NCBI GenBank assembly: GCA_963974445.1
Contig: CAXBDI010000076.1
Coordinates: 1-19,291, forward strand
Reading direction: 5' to 3'
Source of the DNA: JACKII01 sp963974445
Lineage (GTDB): Bacteria > Pseudomonadota > Alphaproteobacteria > Bin95
Length of the DNA: 19,291 bases
Positions 1-7,861 of the stretch are shown one piece after another; within the stretch, counting starts at the first letter, position 1; each line of letters opens with the position of its first letter. The notes under the pieces were generated by a model. It searched no databases and was not told where the DNA came from. It worked only from the letters and a program-made list of their open reading frames with translations. The translations under genes and the position numbers were made by a program.

Positions 1-1015
1 TGGCGCGTTCTGCCGCCTCGAAGCCGAATTCGGCGGCGAGGTATTTGGCGGCGTTCGCCTCCGCGCCGCAATTCTCGCCGGTGTCGTAGAGCCAGGCGGC
101 TTTGTAGACCAGCAGGCGCACCGCCTCCAGCTTCGCCCAGGTCTCCGCCAGCGGGTGCTGGATGCCCTGGTTCTGGCCGATGGGCCGGCCGAACACCACG
201 CGTTCGCGAGCATACTCCGCCGCCCGGTCCAGGCTGAACTGGCCGATGCCGACGGCCTCGGACGCCACCAGACAGCGTTCCGGGTTGATGCCGTCCAGCA
301 GGTAATAGAAGCCGCGGCCTTCCTCGCCGATCAGGTCCTCCTTCGGCACCGGCAGGCCGTCGTAGAAGACGAAATTGGTGTCCACCGCCATGCGGCCCAT
401 CTTCGGAATTTCGCGGATTTCGACGTATTTGCGGTCGAGGTCCGTATAGAAAAGGCTGATGCCGTCGAACGGCTTCGACACTTTCTCGCGCGGCGTGGTG
501 CGGCAAAGCAGCAGCACCTTGTTCGCCTCCTGCGCGGTGGAGGTCCACATTTTCGTGCCGTAGATCTTGTAGTTGTTGCCGTCGCGCTCCGCCCGCGTCT
601 TGATCGCGGCAGTGTTCAGGCCTGCGTCCGGCTCGGTCACGCCAAAGCAGCACTTTTCCTTTCCCTCAATCATGGGAGTCAGCCAGCGCTTCTTCTGCTC
701 GTCCGTGCCGTGCACCACGATAGGATGCGGTCCGAAGACGTTGATATGCACGGCCGAAGCACCGGACATGCCGGCGCCCGACGCGGCAATTGTCTCCATC
801 ATGACGCAAGCGTCGGAGATGCCGAGCCCAGCCCCGCCATATTCCTCCGGCATGGCGATACCGAGCCAGCCATCGCTTGCCAGGGCCTGAACGAAGTCCT
901 CCGGAAACTCATGGCTGTCGTCGTGCTCCAGCCAGTAGTCGAGCGGAAAATCGTTGCAGATCTTTTGCACCGCGTCGCGGATCGACTGCTGCTGTTCGGT
1001 GAATTGGAAATCCAT
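1..1015 (-). CDS. Acyl-CoA dehydrogenase, C-terminus cut by window edge
   Basis: This is an FAD-dependent acyl-CoA dehydrogenase that would introduce a 2,3-double bond into an acyl-CoA thioester and pass electrons to ETF. I translated 338 residues from ATG at 1013-1015, beginning MDFQFTEQQQSIRDAV; family members are about 380-390 residues, so roughly 50 C-terminal residues lie outside the window. Visible landmarks are the helical N-terminal domain, the flavin/substrate loop FGVTEPDAG near residue 140, the WTSTAQEAN strand near 178, and the C-domain stretch ERVVFGRPIGQNQGIQHPLAE near 290. The catalytic glutamate, expected nearer the C-terminus in most members, cannot be checked. A GGAGCGAG sequence precedes the start. 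The gene diverges from an acyl-CoA ligase across 158 bases, suggesting a shared substrate pathway. The family call is firm; the chain length and identity of the substrate are unknown. Confidence 0.93.
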   Translation of the reverse strand, partial: MDFQFTEQQQSIRDAVQKICNDFPLDYWLEHDDSHEFPEDFVQALASDGWLGIAMPEEYGGAGLGISDACVMMETIAASGAGMSGASAVHINVFGPHPIVVHGTDEQKKRWLTPMIEGKEKCCFGVTEPDAGLNTAAIKTRAERDGNNYKIYGTKMWTSTAQEANKVLLLCRTTPREKVSKPFDGISLFYTDLDRKYVEIREIPKMGRMAVDTNFVFYDGLPVPKEDLIGEEGRGFYYLLDGINPERCLVASEAVGIGQFSLDRAAEYARERVVFGRPIGQNQGIQHPLAETWAKLEAVRLLVYKAAWLYDTGENCGAEANAAKYLAAEFGFEAAERA

Positions 1016-1111
1016 GGGTGTCTCGCTCCGGCAATGAATGGGGACCGACGGTGTCGCTCGAGAGTTTTGGCCAAAGCGCCGGTGGGATCAAGACATGCTT
1101 CGCTCAATCCC

Positions 1112-1134
1112 GCGATGCGGCCACCCGCATTCGC
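1112..1134. promoter_or_regulatory. Imperfect inverted repeat in divergent promoter region
   Basis: GCGATGCGG, a CCAC centre, then CCGCATTCGC form an inverted repeat with one bulged base; the inner arms ATGCGG/CCGCAT are perfect. It lies between the divergent acyl-CoA dehydrogenase and acyl-CoA ligase genes, so it could be an operator. No regulator gene lies beside it, and GC-rich palindromes arise often by chance here. Confidence 0.25.
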
Positions 1135-1135
1135 C

Positions 1136-1168
1136 TTGCAGTAGTCTACAGGCCGCACTAGTAGATTA
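1136..1168 (+). promoter_or_regulatory. Possible promoter and operator of the acyl-CoA ligase
   Basis: TTGCAG (1136-1141) and TAGTAG (1159-1164) are 17 bases apart and weakly resemble -35 and -10 boxes. This placement would start transcription at about 1171-1174, on or next to the ATG. An inverted repeat, TAGTCTAC (1142-1149) and GTAGATTA (1161-1168) with one mismatch and 11 bases between arms, overlaps the same segment and includes the palindrome ACTAGT. A repressor bound there would block the promoter. Both readings rest on sequence pattern only. Confidence 0.25.
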
Positions 1169-1173
1169 CCATT

Positions 1174-2757
1174 ATGACACAGCCTTACAGCGCCCCAGTC
1201 CCCCGCACCGGCCCACGCCTTCTGGACCAGTTGGCGGCCGCGCATCCGGATCACGAAGCCTTGGTCGATGGCCCGGTCCGATGGAGCTATGCCCGGTTGC
1301 AGCATGAGGCCCGACGCGTCGCTGCGGGTCTCGCCGCCCACGGCATCGGCAAGGGCGACCGCGTCGCCATCCTGGCCGGCAACCGGGTCGAGTGGGTGGC
1401 GGCGTATTTTGGCGCGCAGGACCTGGGCGCGATCACTGTGGCGCTCAACACCTGGCTGACCCCGGCGGAAATCGCCTACCAGATCGAGCACGCGGGCGCC
1501 GCCCTGCTGATTGTCGAGCCGGACTTTCGCGGCCGCGACTTCGCCGGCGAAATCTCCGCCTTGCAGGCCGAGGGCCGGCTCGCCTGCCTGCGCACCGTGA
1601 TCGCACTCACTGACACCCCGCCGCCTGGGACGCAGCCCTATAGCGATCTGCTGGCGCACTCGCCCTCACCCAGCGCCTGGGACCGGGCGGAGCCGCAGGA
1701 TATCGCCTGCATTCTGTACACCTCCGGCTCCACCGCCGCGCCGAAGGGCGTGCCGCTCACGCACGGCGGCATCGTCGACAACATGTGGTCTATTGGCGAG
1801 CGCATGCACCTGACGCCAGATGACCGGCTGTGGTTTGGCGTGTCGCTATTCTGGTCGTTCGGCTGCGTCAACGCCCTGTTTGCGGTGATGAGCCACGCCG
1901 GCACCTGCGTCTTGCAGCACCACTTCGACCCGGGCGAGGCCTTGCGCCTGATCGAGGCGGAGCGGTGCAGCGTCTTCTATGGCATGCCGAATATGGCGAT
2001 TGCTCTGGAAGATCACCCGGATCGGGCCAAACGCGATCTCTCCAGCCTGCGCACCGGCGCCACCATCGGCACGCCGGAACAGATTCAACGAATCGTCGAT
2101 CTGGGCGCCACCGAGATCTGCAACGTTTATGGCCTGACCGAAGGCTATGGCAACTCCGTCGTCGGCGACTGCAAGGCGCCGCTGCAGCAGCGGCTGCATG
2201 CATCGGGCCGGCCGTTGGACGGTGTCTCGATCCGCATCGTCGATGGCGAGACCGGCGCGGTGCTGCCGCAAGGCAAGGTCGGCGAAATCCAAATCAGCGG
2301 GCGTATGACGCCCGGCTACTGGAACGCACCGGACCTGACAGCCGACAGCATGACCGCTGACGGCTGGTTTCGCACCGGCGATCTGGGAATGCTGGACGAG
2401 GCCGGATGGTTGCGCTTCCGCGGACGCCTGAAAGAATTGATGAAGACCGGCGGCATCAATGTCTCGCCCGCTGAGGTCGAGGAGGCGCTGCTGCGCCACC
2501 CGGCGGTCGCCTCCTGCTTCGTCACCGGCCTGCCGGACCCAAAATTGGACCAGATGGTCGCCGCCGTCGTCATCCTGGAAGACGGCGCGGAGGCCACCGG
2601 CGAGGCATTGCAGAGCTTCTGCCGCGAGCAGATCGCGCCCTACAAGCTGCCGCGCCGCTGGTGCTTTGCCACGCCGGGCGACCTGCCGTTGACCTCTACC
2701 GGAAAGCTACAGCGCAACCGCCTGTGGGAGTTATTCGAGCCGCCCGCAAAAATCTGA
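1174..2757 (+). CDS. AMP-dependent acyl-CoA synthetase/ligase
   Basis: This 527-residue ANL-superfamily enzyme should activate a carboxylic acid with ATP to an acyl-adenylate and then to an acyl-CoA. The ATP-phosphate loop YTSGSTAAPKG is at about 182-192. It is followed by NVYGLTEGYG (A5 motif), GWFRTGDLG (A7) and FRGRLKELMKTGG (the hinge region), and STGKLQR near the C-terminus carries the adenylation lysine at about 511. All core motifs are intact and length is normal for medium-chain or aryl acyl-CoA ligases. The ATG at 1174 has no Shine-Dalgarno sequence in front (GTAGATTACCATT), yet no better start exists, so a leaderless transcript is possible. The gene diverges from an acyl-CoA dehydrogenase, which fits a joint catabolic role. 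The substrate cannot be told from sequence; CaiC-like, fatty-acyl and aryl activities are all open. Confidence 0.93.
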   Translation: MTQPYSAPVPRTGPRLLDQLAAAHPDHEALVDGPVRWSYARLQHEARRVAAGLAAHGIGKGDRVAILAGNRVEWVAAYFGAQDLGAITVALNTWLTPAEIAYQIEHAGAALLIVEPDFRGRDFAGEISALQAEGRLACLRTVIALTDTPPPGTQPYSDLLAHSPSPSAWDRAEPQDIACILYTSGSTAAPKGVPLTHGGIVDNMWSIGERMHLTPDDRLWFGVSLFWSFGCVNALFAVMSHAGTCVLQHHFDPGEALRLIEAERCSVFYGMPNMAIALEDHPDRAKRDLSSLRTGATIGTPEQIQRIVDLGATEICNVYGLTEGYGNSVVGDCKAPLQQRLHASGRPLDGVSIRIVDGETGAVLPQGKVGEIQISGRMTPGYWNAPDLTADSMTADGWFRTGDLGMLDEAGWLRFRGRLKELMKTGGINVSPAEVEEALLRHPAVASCFVTGLPDPKLDQMVAAVVILEDGAEATGEALQSFCREQIAPYKLPRRWCFATPGDLPLTSTGKLQRNRLWELFEPPAKI

Positions 2758-2789
2758 ACGCCCAGCGGCGGCACGACCAAAGCCGTGTG

Positions 2790-2806
2790 ACAAGTCACCG
2801 ACTTGT
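2790..2806. promoter_or_regulatory. Perfect 7-bp inverted repeat upstream of typA
   Basis: ACAAGTC-ACC-GACTTGT is a perfect dyad 33 bases after the ligase stop codon. It overlaps the candidate -35 box of typA. It has no following T-tract beyond TTTG, so it is more operator-like than terminator-like, though a weak terminator for the ligase cannot be excluded. Confidence 0.35.
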
Positions 2807-2831
2807 TTGCCGCGACAAATCCACCTATTTC
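2803..2831 (+). promoter_or_regulatory. Candidate typA promoter
   Basis: TTGTTT (2803-2808) and TATTTC (2826-2831) are separated by 17 bases, each matching three of six consensus positions. The segment is more AT-rich than its surroundings and lies about 85 bases before the typA start. It is a weak match and may not be the real promoter. Confidence 0.25.
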
Positions 2832-2915
2832 CGCCGTATCCTGCCAAAAATTGAGCGCCGCCCCGCACGATGTTCGCTTCCCGGGGCAGGTCGCATATGG
2901 AAAGCATTGGTCCCC

Positions 2916-4736
2916 ATGGACATTCGCAATATCGCCATTATCGCCCACGTCGATCACGGCAAGACCACTTTGGTCGACTGCCTGCTACACCAGTCCGGCA
3001 CCTTCCGCGCCAACCAACAGGTTGCGGAGCGCGCGATGGACTCGAACGATCAGGAGCGCGAGCGCGGCATCACCATCCTGGCCAAGTGCACCAGCGTCGT
3101 CTGGAAAGGCGTGCGCATCAACATCGTCGATACCCCCGGCCACGCCGATTTCGGCGGCGAGGTGGAGCGTATTCTCAGCATGGTCGATGGTGTGGTCGTG
3201 CTGGTCGATGCCAGCGAAGGCCCGATGCCGCAAACCAAGTTCGTGGTCGGCAAGGCTTTGCGCCTCGGCCTCAACCCGATCGTGTTGATCAACAAGGTCG
3301 ATAAGCCGGAGCAGCGCGCGTTCGAGGTGCAGGACGAGACCTTCGACCTGTTCGCGGCACTGGATGCGAACGAGGCGCAGTTGGACTTCCCAACGCTGTT
3401 CTCCTCCGCCAAGCAGGGCTGGGCCGCAGACGCCCCCGACGAGCGGCCCGGCAACATGGATGCGCTGTTCGATAAAATCGTCGAACACGTACCTGCGCCG
3501 AAGGTCGACGCGGATGCACCGTTCAGCATCCTGGCGACGACCGTCGAGCGCGATGCCTATCTGGGACGCCTGCTGACCGGGCGGATCGAAACTGGGCGTG
3601 TGCGCCCGAACATGACGGTCCGTGCCCTGGACCGCGACGGCACGGTCGTCGAAACCGGCCGCATCTCCAAGCTGATGGCCTATCGCGGCCTGGTGCGGGA
3701 GACCCTGGAAGAGGCGCAGGCGGGCGATATCGTCACCATTGCCGGCCTCAGCGAGGCCACCGTCGCGCACACCATCTGCGTGCCGGAGGTAACGGTGCCG
3801 CTGGCCTCGCAGCCGATCGACCCCTCGACCCTGGCCATGACGTTATCGGTCAATGACTCGCCGCTGGCGGGCCGGGAAGGCGACAAGGTCACCAGCCGGC
3901 TGATTCGCGACCGATTGCTGCGCGAAGCCGAGGGCAATGTCGCCATTCAGGTGCGCGAGACTCAGCACGCGGATTCCTACGAGGTCTCCGGGCGTGGCGA
4001 ACTGCAACTCGCCGTGCTGATCGAGAGCATGCGCCGCGAAGGCTTCGAACTGTCGGTTTCCCGCCCGCGCGTGCTGTTCCGGACCAACGAACAGGGCCAG
4101 CGCGAGGAGCCGATTGAGGAAGTCGTCGTCGATGTCGACGAGGAATACGCCGGCGCCGTCGTTGAGAAAATCGGCATACGCCGTGGCGAAATGCAGGAAA
4201 TGCGCCCCGCCGGGGCCGGCAAGACGCGCCTCGTCTTCCACGCGCCGTCGCGTGGCCTGATTGGCTATCACGGCGAATTCCTGACCGATACCCGCGGCAC
4301 AGGCGTCATGAACCGGCTGTTCAGCCACTACGCGCCCTATAAAGGCCCGATTGAGACGCGCCGCACCGGCGTGCTGATCTCGCTGGGGCAGGGCAAGGCC
4401 GTTCCCTACGCGCTGTTCAACCTGGAAGACCGCGGCTTTCTGTTTATTACCTCTGGCCAGCCCGTCTATCCGGGCATGATCCTGGGCGAGCACGCAAAAG
4501 GCCAAGACCTGGACGTGAACCCGCTGAAGGCCAAACAGCTTACCAACTTCCGCGCGTCCGGCAAGGACGAGTCGGTGGTGCTGACTCCGCCGGTCGACAT
4601 GACGCTGGAAAAGGCGCTCGCTTATATCGACGACGACGAGTTGGTGGAGGTGACGCCGCAAAGCGTCCGCCTGCGCAAACGCTACCTCGACCCGCACGAG
4701 CGCAAGAAAATGGCGCGTCGGTCCGAGGCCAGTTAA
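2916..4736 (+). CDS. typA: Ribosome-associated translational GTPase TypA/BipA
   Basis: TypA (BipA) is a ribosome-binding GTPase of the EF-G/LepA class, involved in ribosome assembly and stress or low-temperature growth. The 606-residue product has the usual family length when started at ATG 2916, which gives MDIRNIAIIAHVDHGKTT; the open frame reaches back to 2661 inside the preceding ligase, but that extension is not TypA-like. G1 is AHVDHGKTT (10-18), the switch I segment is RGITI (50-54), G3 is DTPGH (72-76) and G4 is NKVD (126-129). The C-terminal TypA-specific part is present, including APSRGLIGY, GTGVMNR, GQPVYPGMI and NPLKAKQLTNFRASGKDE. The best purine-rich stretch before the start is GGAAAG, 11 bases upstream, so the ribosome-binding site is weak. 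It is probably monocistronic, between an acyl-CoA ligase and a REP-like palindrome that faces cobT. Confidence 0.97.
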   Translation: MDIRNIAIIAHVDHGKTTLVDCLLHQSGTFRANQQVAERAMDSNDQERERGITILAKCTSVVWKGVRINIVDTPGHADFGGEVERILSMVDGVVVLVDASEGPMPQTKFVVGKALRLGLNPIVLINKVDKPEQRAFEVQDETFDLFAALDANEAQLDFPTLFSSAKQGWAADAPDERPGNMDALFDKIVEHVPAPKVDADAPFSILATTVERDAYLGRLLTGRIETGRVRPNMTVRALDRDGTVVETGRISKLMAYRGLVRETLEEAQAGDIVTIAGLSEATVAHTICVPEVTVPLASQPIDPSTLAMTLSVNDSPLAGREGDKVTSRLIRDRLLREAEGNVAIQVRETQHADSYEVSGRGELQLAVLIESMRREGFELSVSRPRVLFRTNEQGQREEPIEEVVVDVDEEYAGAVVEKIGIRRGEMQEMRPAGAGKTRLVFHAPSRGLIGYHGEFLTDTRGTGVMNRLFSHYAPYKGPIETRRTGVLISLGQGKAVPYALFNLEDRGFLFITSGQPVYPGMILGEHAKGQDLDVNPLKAKQLTNFRASGKDESVVLTPPVDMTLEKALAYIDDDELVEVTPQSVRLRKRYLDPHERKKMARRSEAS

Positions 4737-4763
4737 GCGGAGAATCGCTGCATTTAGCCGAAC

Positions 4764-4900
4764 CGGCTGAGGACGACGCCGGCTCGCAATGGACCCCCTT
4801 CTGGCGTCATTGCGAGCCGCCTCAGGGCGGCGCGGCAATCCATCCGCGCTGACAGCGATGCTTTAGCAATAGATTGCTTCGGCTCCGCCTCGCAACGACG
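4764..4900. repeat. REP-like palindromic element between convergent typA and cobT
   Basis: GGCTCGCAATG (4781-4791) pairs perfectly with CATTGCGAGCC (4808-4818), and CTGAGG (4767-4772) pairs with CCTCAG (4820-4825), leaving a 6-base insertion in the left arm. A second, imperfect inverted pair runs from CGTCATTGCGAG (4805) to CTCGCAACGACG (4900), with inner ends GGCAATCCA and AGATTGC. TCATTGCGAG...GCAATCC is a family of intergenic palindromes I recall from many proteobacterial genomes. Its place between two convergent genes suits a bidirectional terminator or transcript-stabilising hairpin. The rest of the 230-base gap, 4901-4966, shows nothing I recognise. Confidence 0.75.
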
Positions 4901-4966
4901 CCGAATAAGAGGTCGATATCTTGGGACTTATTACCTAACCGCTCGTACCAAGGTCGGCCCTCTAGT

Positions 4967-6817
4967 CTATCGCCGCTTGCCCGCCTTGGGCCGGGTGCGT
5001 TCGTCGTCGAACAGGCCGGTCAGTTGCGCCATCATTGCGCCACCCAACTGATCCGCATCGAAAATCGTCACGGCTTTGCGGTAGTAGCGGGTGACGTCGT
5101 GGCCGATGCCGATGGCGATCAGTTCCACGGGTGAGCGCTTTTCGATATACTCGATGGCGTCGCGCAGGTGTTTTTCCAGGTAGTTGCCTGGGTTGACCGA
5201 CAAGGTCGAGTCGTCAACCGGCGCGCCGTCGGAGATCACCATCAGAATCCGCCGATCTTCCGACCGGTTGACGATGCGGCTGTGCGCCCACAGCAGCGCC
5301 TCGCCGTCGATATTCTCCTTCAGAATGCCTTCGCGCAGCATCAGTCCCAAGTTCCGGCGGGCCCGGCGCCAAGGCGCGTCGGCTTCCTTGTAGATGATGT
5401 GGCGCAGATCGTTCAGGCGGCCCGGGTTCGGCGGCTTGCCCTCCGACAGCCACTTCTCGCGGCTCTGGCCGCCCTTCCAGGCGCGGGTAGTGAAGCCCAG
5501 GATTTCGACGCGGACCCCGCACCGCTCCAGCGTGCGCGCCATGATGTCGGCGCACATGGCGGCGACCGTGATCGGACGGCCGCGCATCGAGCCGGAATTG
5601 TCGATCAGCAATGTCACGACCGTGTCGCGGAACTCGATCTCCCGCTCCATCTTGTAGGTCAGCGCGTGGGTCGGGTTGGCGACGACGCGGGCGAGGCGCG
5701 CCGTATCCAGCATGCCCTCCTCAAGATCGAAATCCCAGGAGCGCGTCTGCTGCGCCATCAGCTTGCGTTGCAGGCGGTTGGCGAGGCGCGTGACCACGCC
5801 TTGCATCGCCGCCAATTGCTGGTCGAGGTGATGGCGCAGGCGGCCCAACTCATCCTCGTCGCACAGAGCCTCCGCCATGACGATTTCGTCGTAGGCGATG
5901 GTGTAGGGCCGGTACATGGCAGCGCCACTGTTGGAGCGGTCCGACGGCCGTTGCTGCGGCGTGGTCGAGCCGTCCATTTCGTCCTCGCCCAGGGCGGCGT
6001 CGGCGTCCATGTCCATCTCGCCCTCTTCCATGGACGAGTCGTCGCTGTCGGAGGAATCCATCTCGCCCTCGGCGGACATGGAGGAGGTTTCGTCGCTTTC
6101 GCCGGACTCGTCCGATTCCGATTCCTGCTGGTCTTCGGACTGCTCGCCTTCCTCCTGATCGTCGCTTTCGTCGGCGAATTCCGCCTCCAGCTCCAGTTCC
6201 TGCAACAGTTCGTGGACCATGTTGGCGAATTCGGTCTGGTCGTGCGCCGAGTTGTTGAGGTTCGCCATCGATTGCATGGCGCTTTCGGAGACCTTGGCCC
6301 GCATCTGATCGACCAGCGTCTTGGCGTCTGCCGGCACCGATTGGCCGGTCATCGCCTCGCGCGCCAGCATCGCCAGCACGTCCGGCAACTGCCCAGCCTC
6401 GACCTCCGTCATGCGGGCATAGCCCTTGCGCCGGCACTGTTCTTCCAAGGCAGCCTGTAGGTTGTCGGCGACGCCGGCCCGGGCGCGCGAGCCCAACGCC
6501 TCGCACCGCACCTGCTCAACCGCGTCGAACACGGCGCGGGCGGTTTTGGAGCGCGGGCTGAGCTTGCGATGGGTTTTGGCGTCGTGGTGCCGCTTGCGCA
6601 GCGCCATGGCGTCCGCCTCGCCCCGAATTTGCGCGACCTCGTTGGCCGGCAGGTTGCGCGCCGGCATTTGCAGGCGGGCGGTATTGCCGTCCATGCGGGC
6701 CGGATCGGGGCCGAACACGACCTCGATCTCGTCTTCTGCCAACGCCAGCACGCGCATGGTGGACGATGTAGCCCGCTTGAAGTCTTCGATCGCCGTACGC
6801 TTTTCAGGCGTCGCCAT
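4967..6817 (-). CDS. cobT: Cobaltochelatase subunit CobT
   Basis: CobT is the VWA-domain partner of the AAA+ subunit CobS; with CobN they form the ATP-dependent chelatase that puts cobalt into hydrogenobyrinic acid a,c-diamide in the aerobic cobalamin pathway. The 616-residue protein has a conserved N-terminal region (about 1-205) and a strongly acidic low-complexity linker (about 209-283, rich in E, D and S). A C-terminal von Willebrand A domain follows, with the metal-ion-dependent adhesion motif DNSGS at 406-410 and a later ISDGAPVDDST segment. Size matches known CobT proteins. The ATG at 6817 is preceded by GGGAGAA at good spacing. It lies 22 bases after cobS in the same direction, so the two are probably co-transcribed. 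cobN is not in this window. Its stop faces the REP-like palindrome shared with typA. Confidence 0.96.
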   Translation of the reverse strand: MATPEKRTAIEDFKRATSSTMRVLALAEDEIEVVFGPDPARMDGNTARLQMPARNLPANEVAQIRGEADAMALRKRHHDAKTHRKLSPRSKTARAVFDAVEQVRCEALGSRARAGVADNLQAALEEQCRRKGYARMTEVEAGQLPDVLAMLAREAMTGQSVPADAKTLVDQMRAKVSESAMQSMANLNNSAHDQTEFANMVHELLQELELEAEFADESDDQEEGEQSEDQQESESDESGESDETSSMSAEGEMDSSDSDDSSMEEGEMDMDADAALGEDEMDGSTTPQQRPSDRSNSGAAMYRPYTIAYDEIVMAEALCDEDELGRLRHHLDQQLAAMQGVVTRLANRLQRKLMAQQTRSWDFDLEEGMLDTARLARVVANPTHALTYKMEREIEFRDTVVTLLIDNSGSMRGRPITVAAMCADIMARTLERCGVRVEILGFTTRAWKGGQSREKWLSEGKPPNPGRLNDLRHIIYKEADAPWRRARRNLGLMLREGILKENIDGEALLWAHSRIVNRSEDRRILMVISDGAPVDDSTLSVNPGNYLEKHLRDAIEYIEKRSPVELIAIGIGHDVTRYYRKAVTIFDADQLGGAMMAQLTGLFDDERTRPKAGKRR

Positions 6818-6839
6818 CAGCCGTTCTCCCTAATGCAGC

Positions 6840-7835
6840 CTACTGGGCAGCGCGAGCGACGACGGACTCCGGCAACTCCTCATTGAAGCAGCGCTGGTAG
6901 TATTCCGCCACCAACGAGCGCTCGGACTCATCGCATTTGTTCAGGAAAGTGAACCGGAACGCCATGCCGATATCGGCGAAGATCTCGGCATTTTCCGCCC
7001 AGGTGATCACCGTACGCGGCGACATGACGGTCGAGATATCGCCCTTCATGAAGCCATGGCGTGTCATTTCCGCCAAAGCCACCATCTGCGCGCACTGCTT
7101 CTGGCCTTTGTCAGTTGCAAGCGCCGGCACCTTGGAGGTGACGATCTTCACCTCTTCCTCGGCTTCCAGATAGTTCAGCGTCACGACGATATTCCAGCGG
7201 TCCATCTGCCCCTGGTTGATCTGCTGCGTGCCGTGATAGAGGCCCGTCGTATCGCCCAAGCCCACGGTGTTGGCCGTCGAGAACAGCCGAAAGCCCGGGT
7301 GCGGGCGGATCACGCGGCTTTGGTCCAGCAAGGTCAACTTGCCGTCCACCTCCAGCACGCGCTGAATGACGAACATCACGTCGGGACGGCCGGCGTCGTA
7401 TTCGTCAAACACCAGGGCGGTCGGGTGCTGGAGCGCCCAGGGCAGCAGGCCTTCGCGGAATTCGGTTACCTGCTGACCCTCGCGCAGGACAATCGCGTCT
7501 TTGCCGACCAGGTCGATCCGGCTGACGTGGCTGTCGAGGTTGACGCGGATACAAGGCCAGTTGAGCCGGGCCGCCACCTGCTCGATATGTGTGGACTTGC
7601 CGGTGCCGTGATAGCCCTGGATCATCACGCGGCGATTATGGGCAAAGCCCGCCAGGATCGCCAAAGTGGTCTGCGGGTCGAAATGATAGGTCGGATCGTA
7701 GTCCGGCACATGCTCGCTGCTTTCGGTAAAAGCAGGCACAATCATATCGCTGTCGATGCCATACACTTCGCGAACCGATATTGTGGTATCGGGCATTCCG
7801 GTCGGCATGCCGGTGGAGTCTTGCTCAACGCTCAT
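6840..7835 (-). CDS. cobS: Cobaltochelatase AAA+ subunit CobS
   Basis: CobS is the AAA+ ATPase that forms a ring complex with CobT and drives cobalt insertion by CobN in aerobic B12 synthesis. The 331-residue product has the usual family length. Walker A is GYHGTGKS (74-81), Walker B is LVFDEYD (141-147), and a sensor-1-like STANT is at 186-190. The segment TGLYHGTQQINQGQMDRW (197-214) is characteristic of CobS and related MoxR-like ATPases. The start is ATG 7835; GGAA lies about 10 bases upstream and is only a modest ribosome-binding site. The gene is 26 bases after the J-domain gene and 22 before cobT, giving a three-gene unit. No cobalamin riboswitch is visible in front of the unit. Confidence 0.96.
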   Translation of the reverse strand: MSVEQDSTGMPTGMPDTTISVREVYGIDSDMIVPAFTESSEHVPDYDPTYHFDPQTTLAILAGFAHNRRVMIQGYHGTGKSTHIEQVAARLNWPCIRVNLDSHVSRIDLVGKDAIVLREGQQVTEFREGLLPWALQHPTALVFDEYDAGRPDVMFVIQRVLEVDGKLTLLDQSRVIRPHPGFRLFSTANTVGLGDTTGLYHGTQQINQGQMDRWNIVVTLNYLEAEEEVKIVTSKVPALATDKGQKQCAQMVALAEMTRHGFMKGDISTVMSPRTVITWAENAEIFADIGMAFRFTFLNKCDESERSLVAEYYQRCFNEELPESVVARAAQ

Positions 7836-7861
7836 TTAGGGGGTTTCCAACGCACTTAAGG

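Noticed and set aside
155..1144. Plus-strand open frame of 329 codons
   Set aside because: It lies antisense to the well-matched acyl-CoA dehydrogenase and its translation is a low-complexity Ala/Arg/His mix with no family signs.
3843..4838. Minus-strand open frame of 331 codons antisense to typA
   Set aside because: It is a shadow of typA running into the REP-like palindrome, without any known motif.
5969..6209. Serine/aspartate-rich stretch as a coding repeat or CRISPR-like array
   Set aside because: There are no regularly spaced identical units; it is the acidic linker of CobT.
5168..6460. Plus-strand open frame of 430 codons antisense to cobT
   Set aside because: Length is explained by GC bias opposite cobT; the hydrophobic stretch is the mirror of the acidic CobT linker and not a membrane protein.
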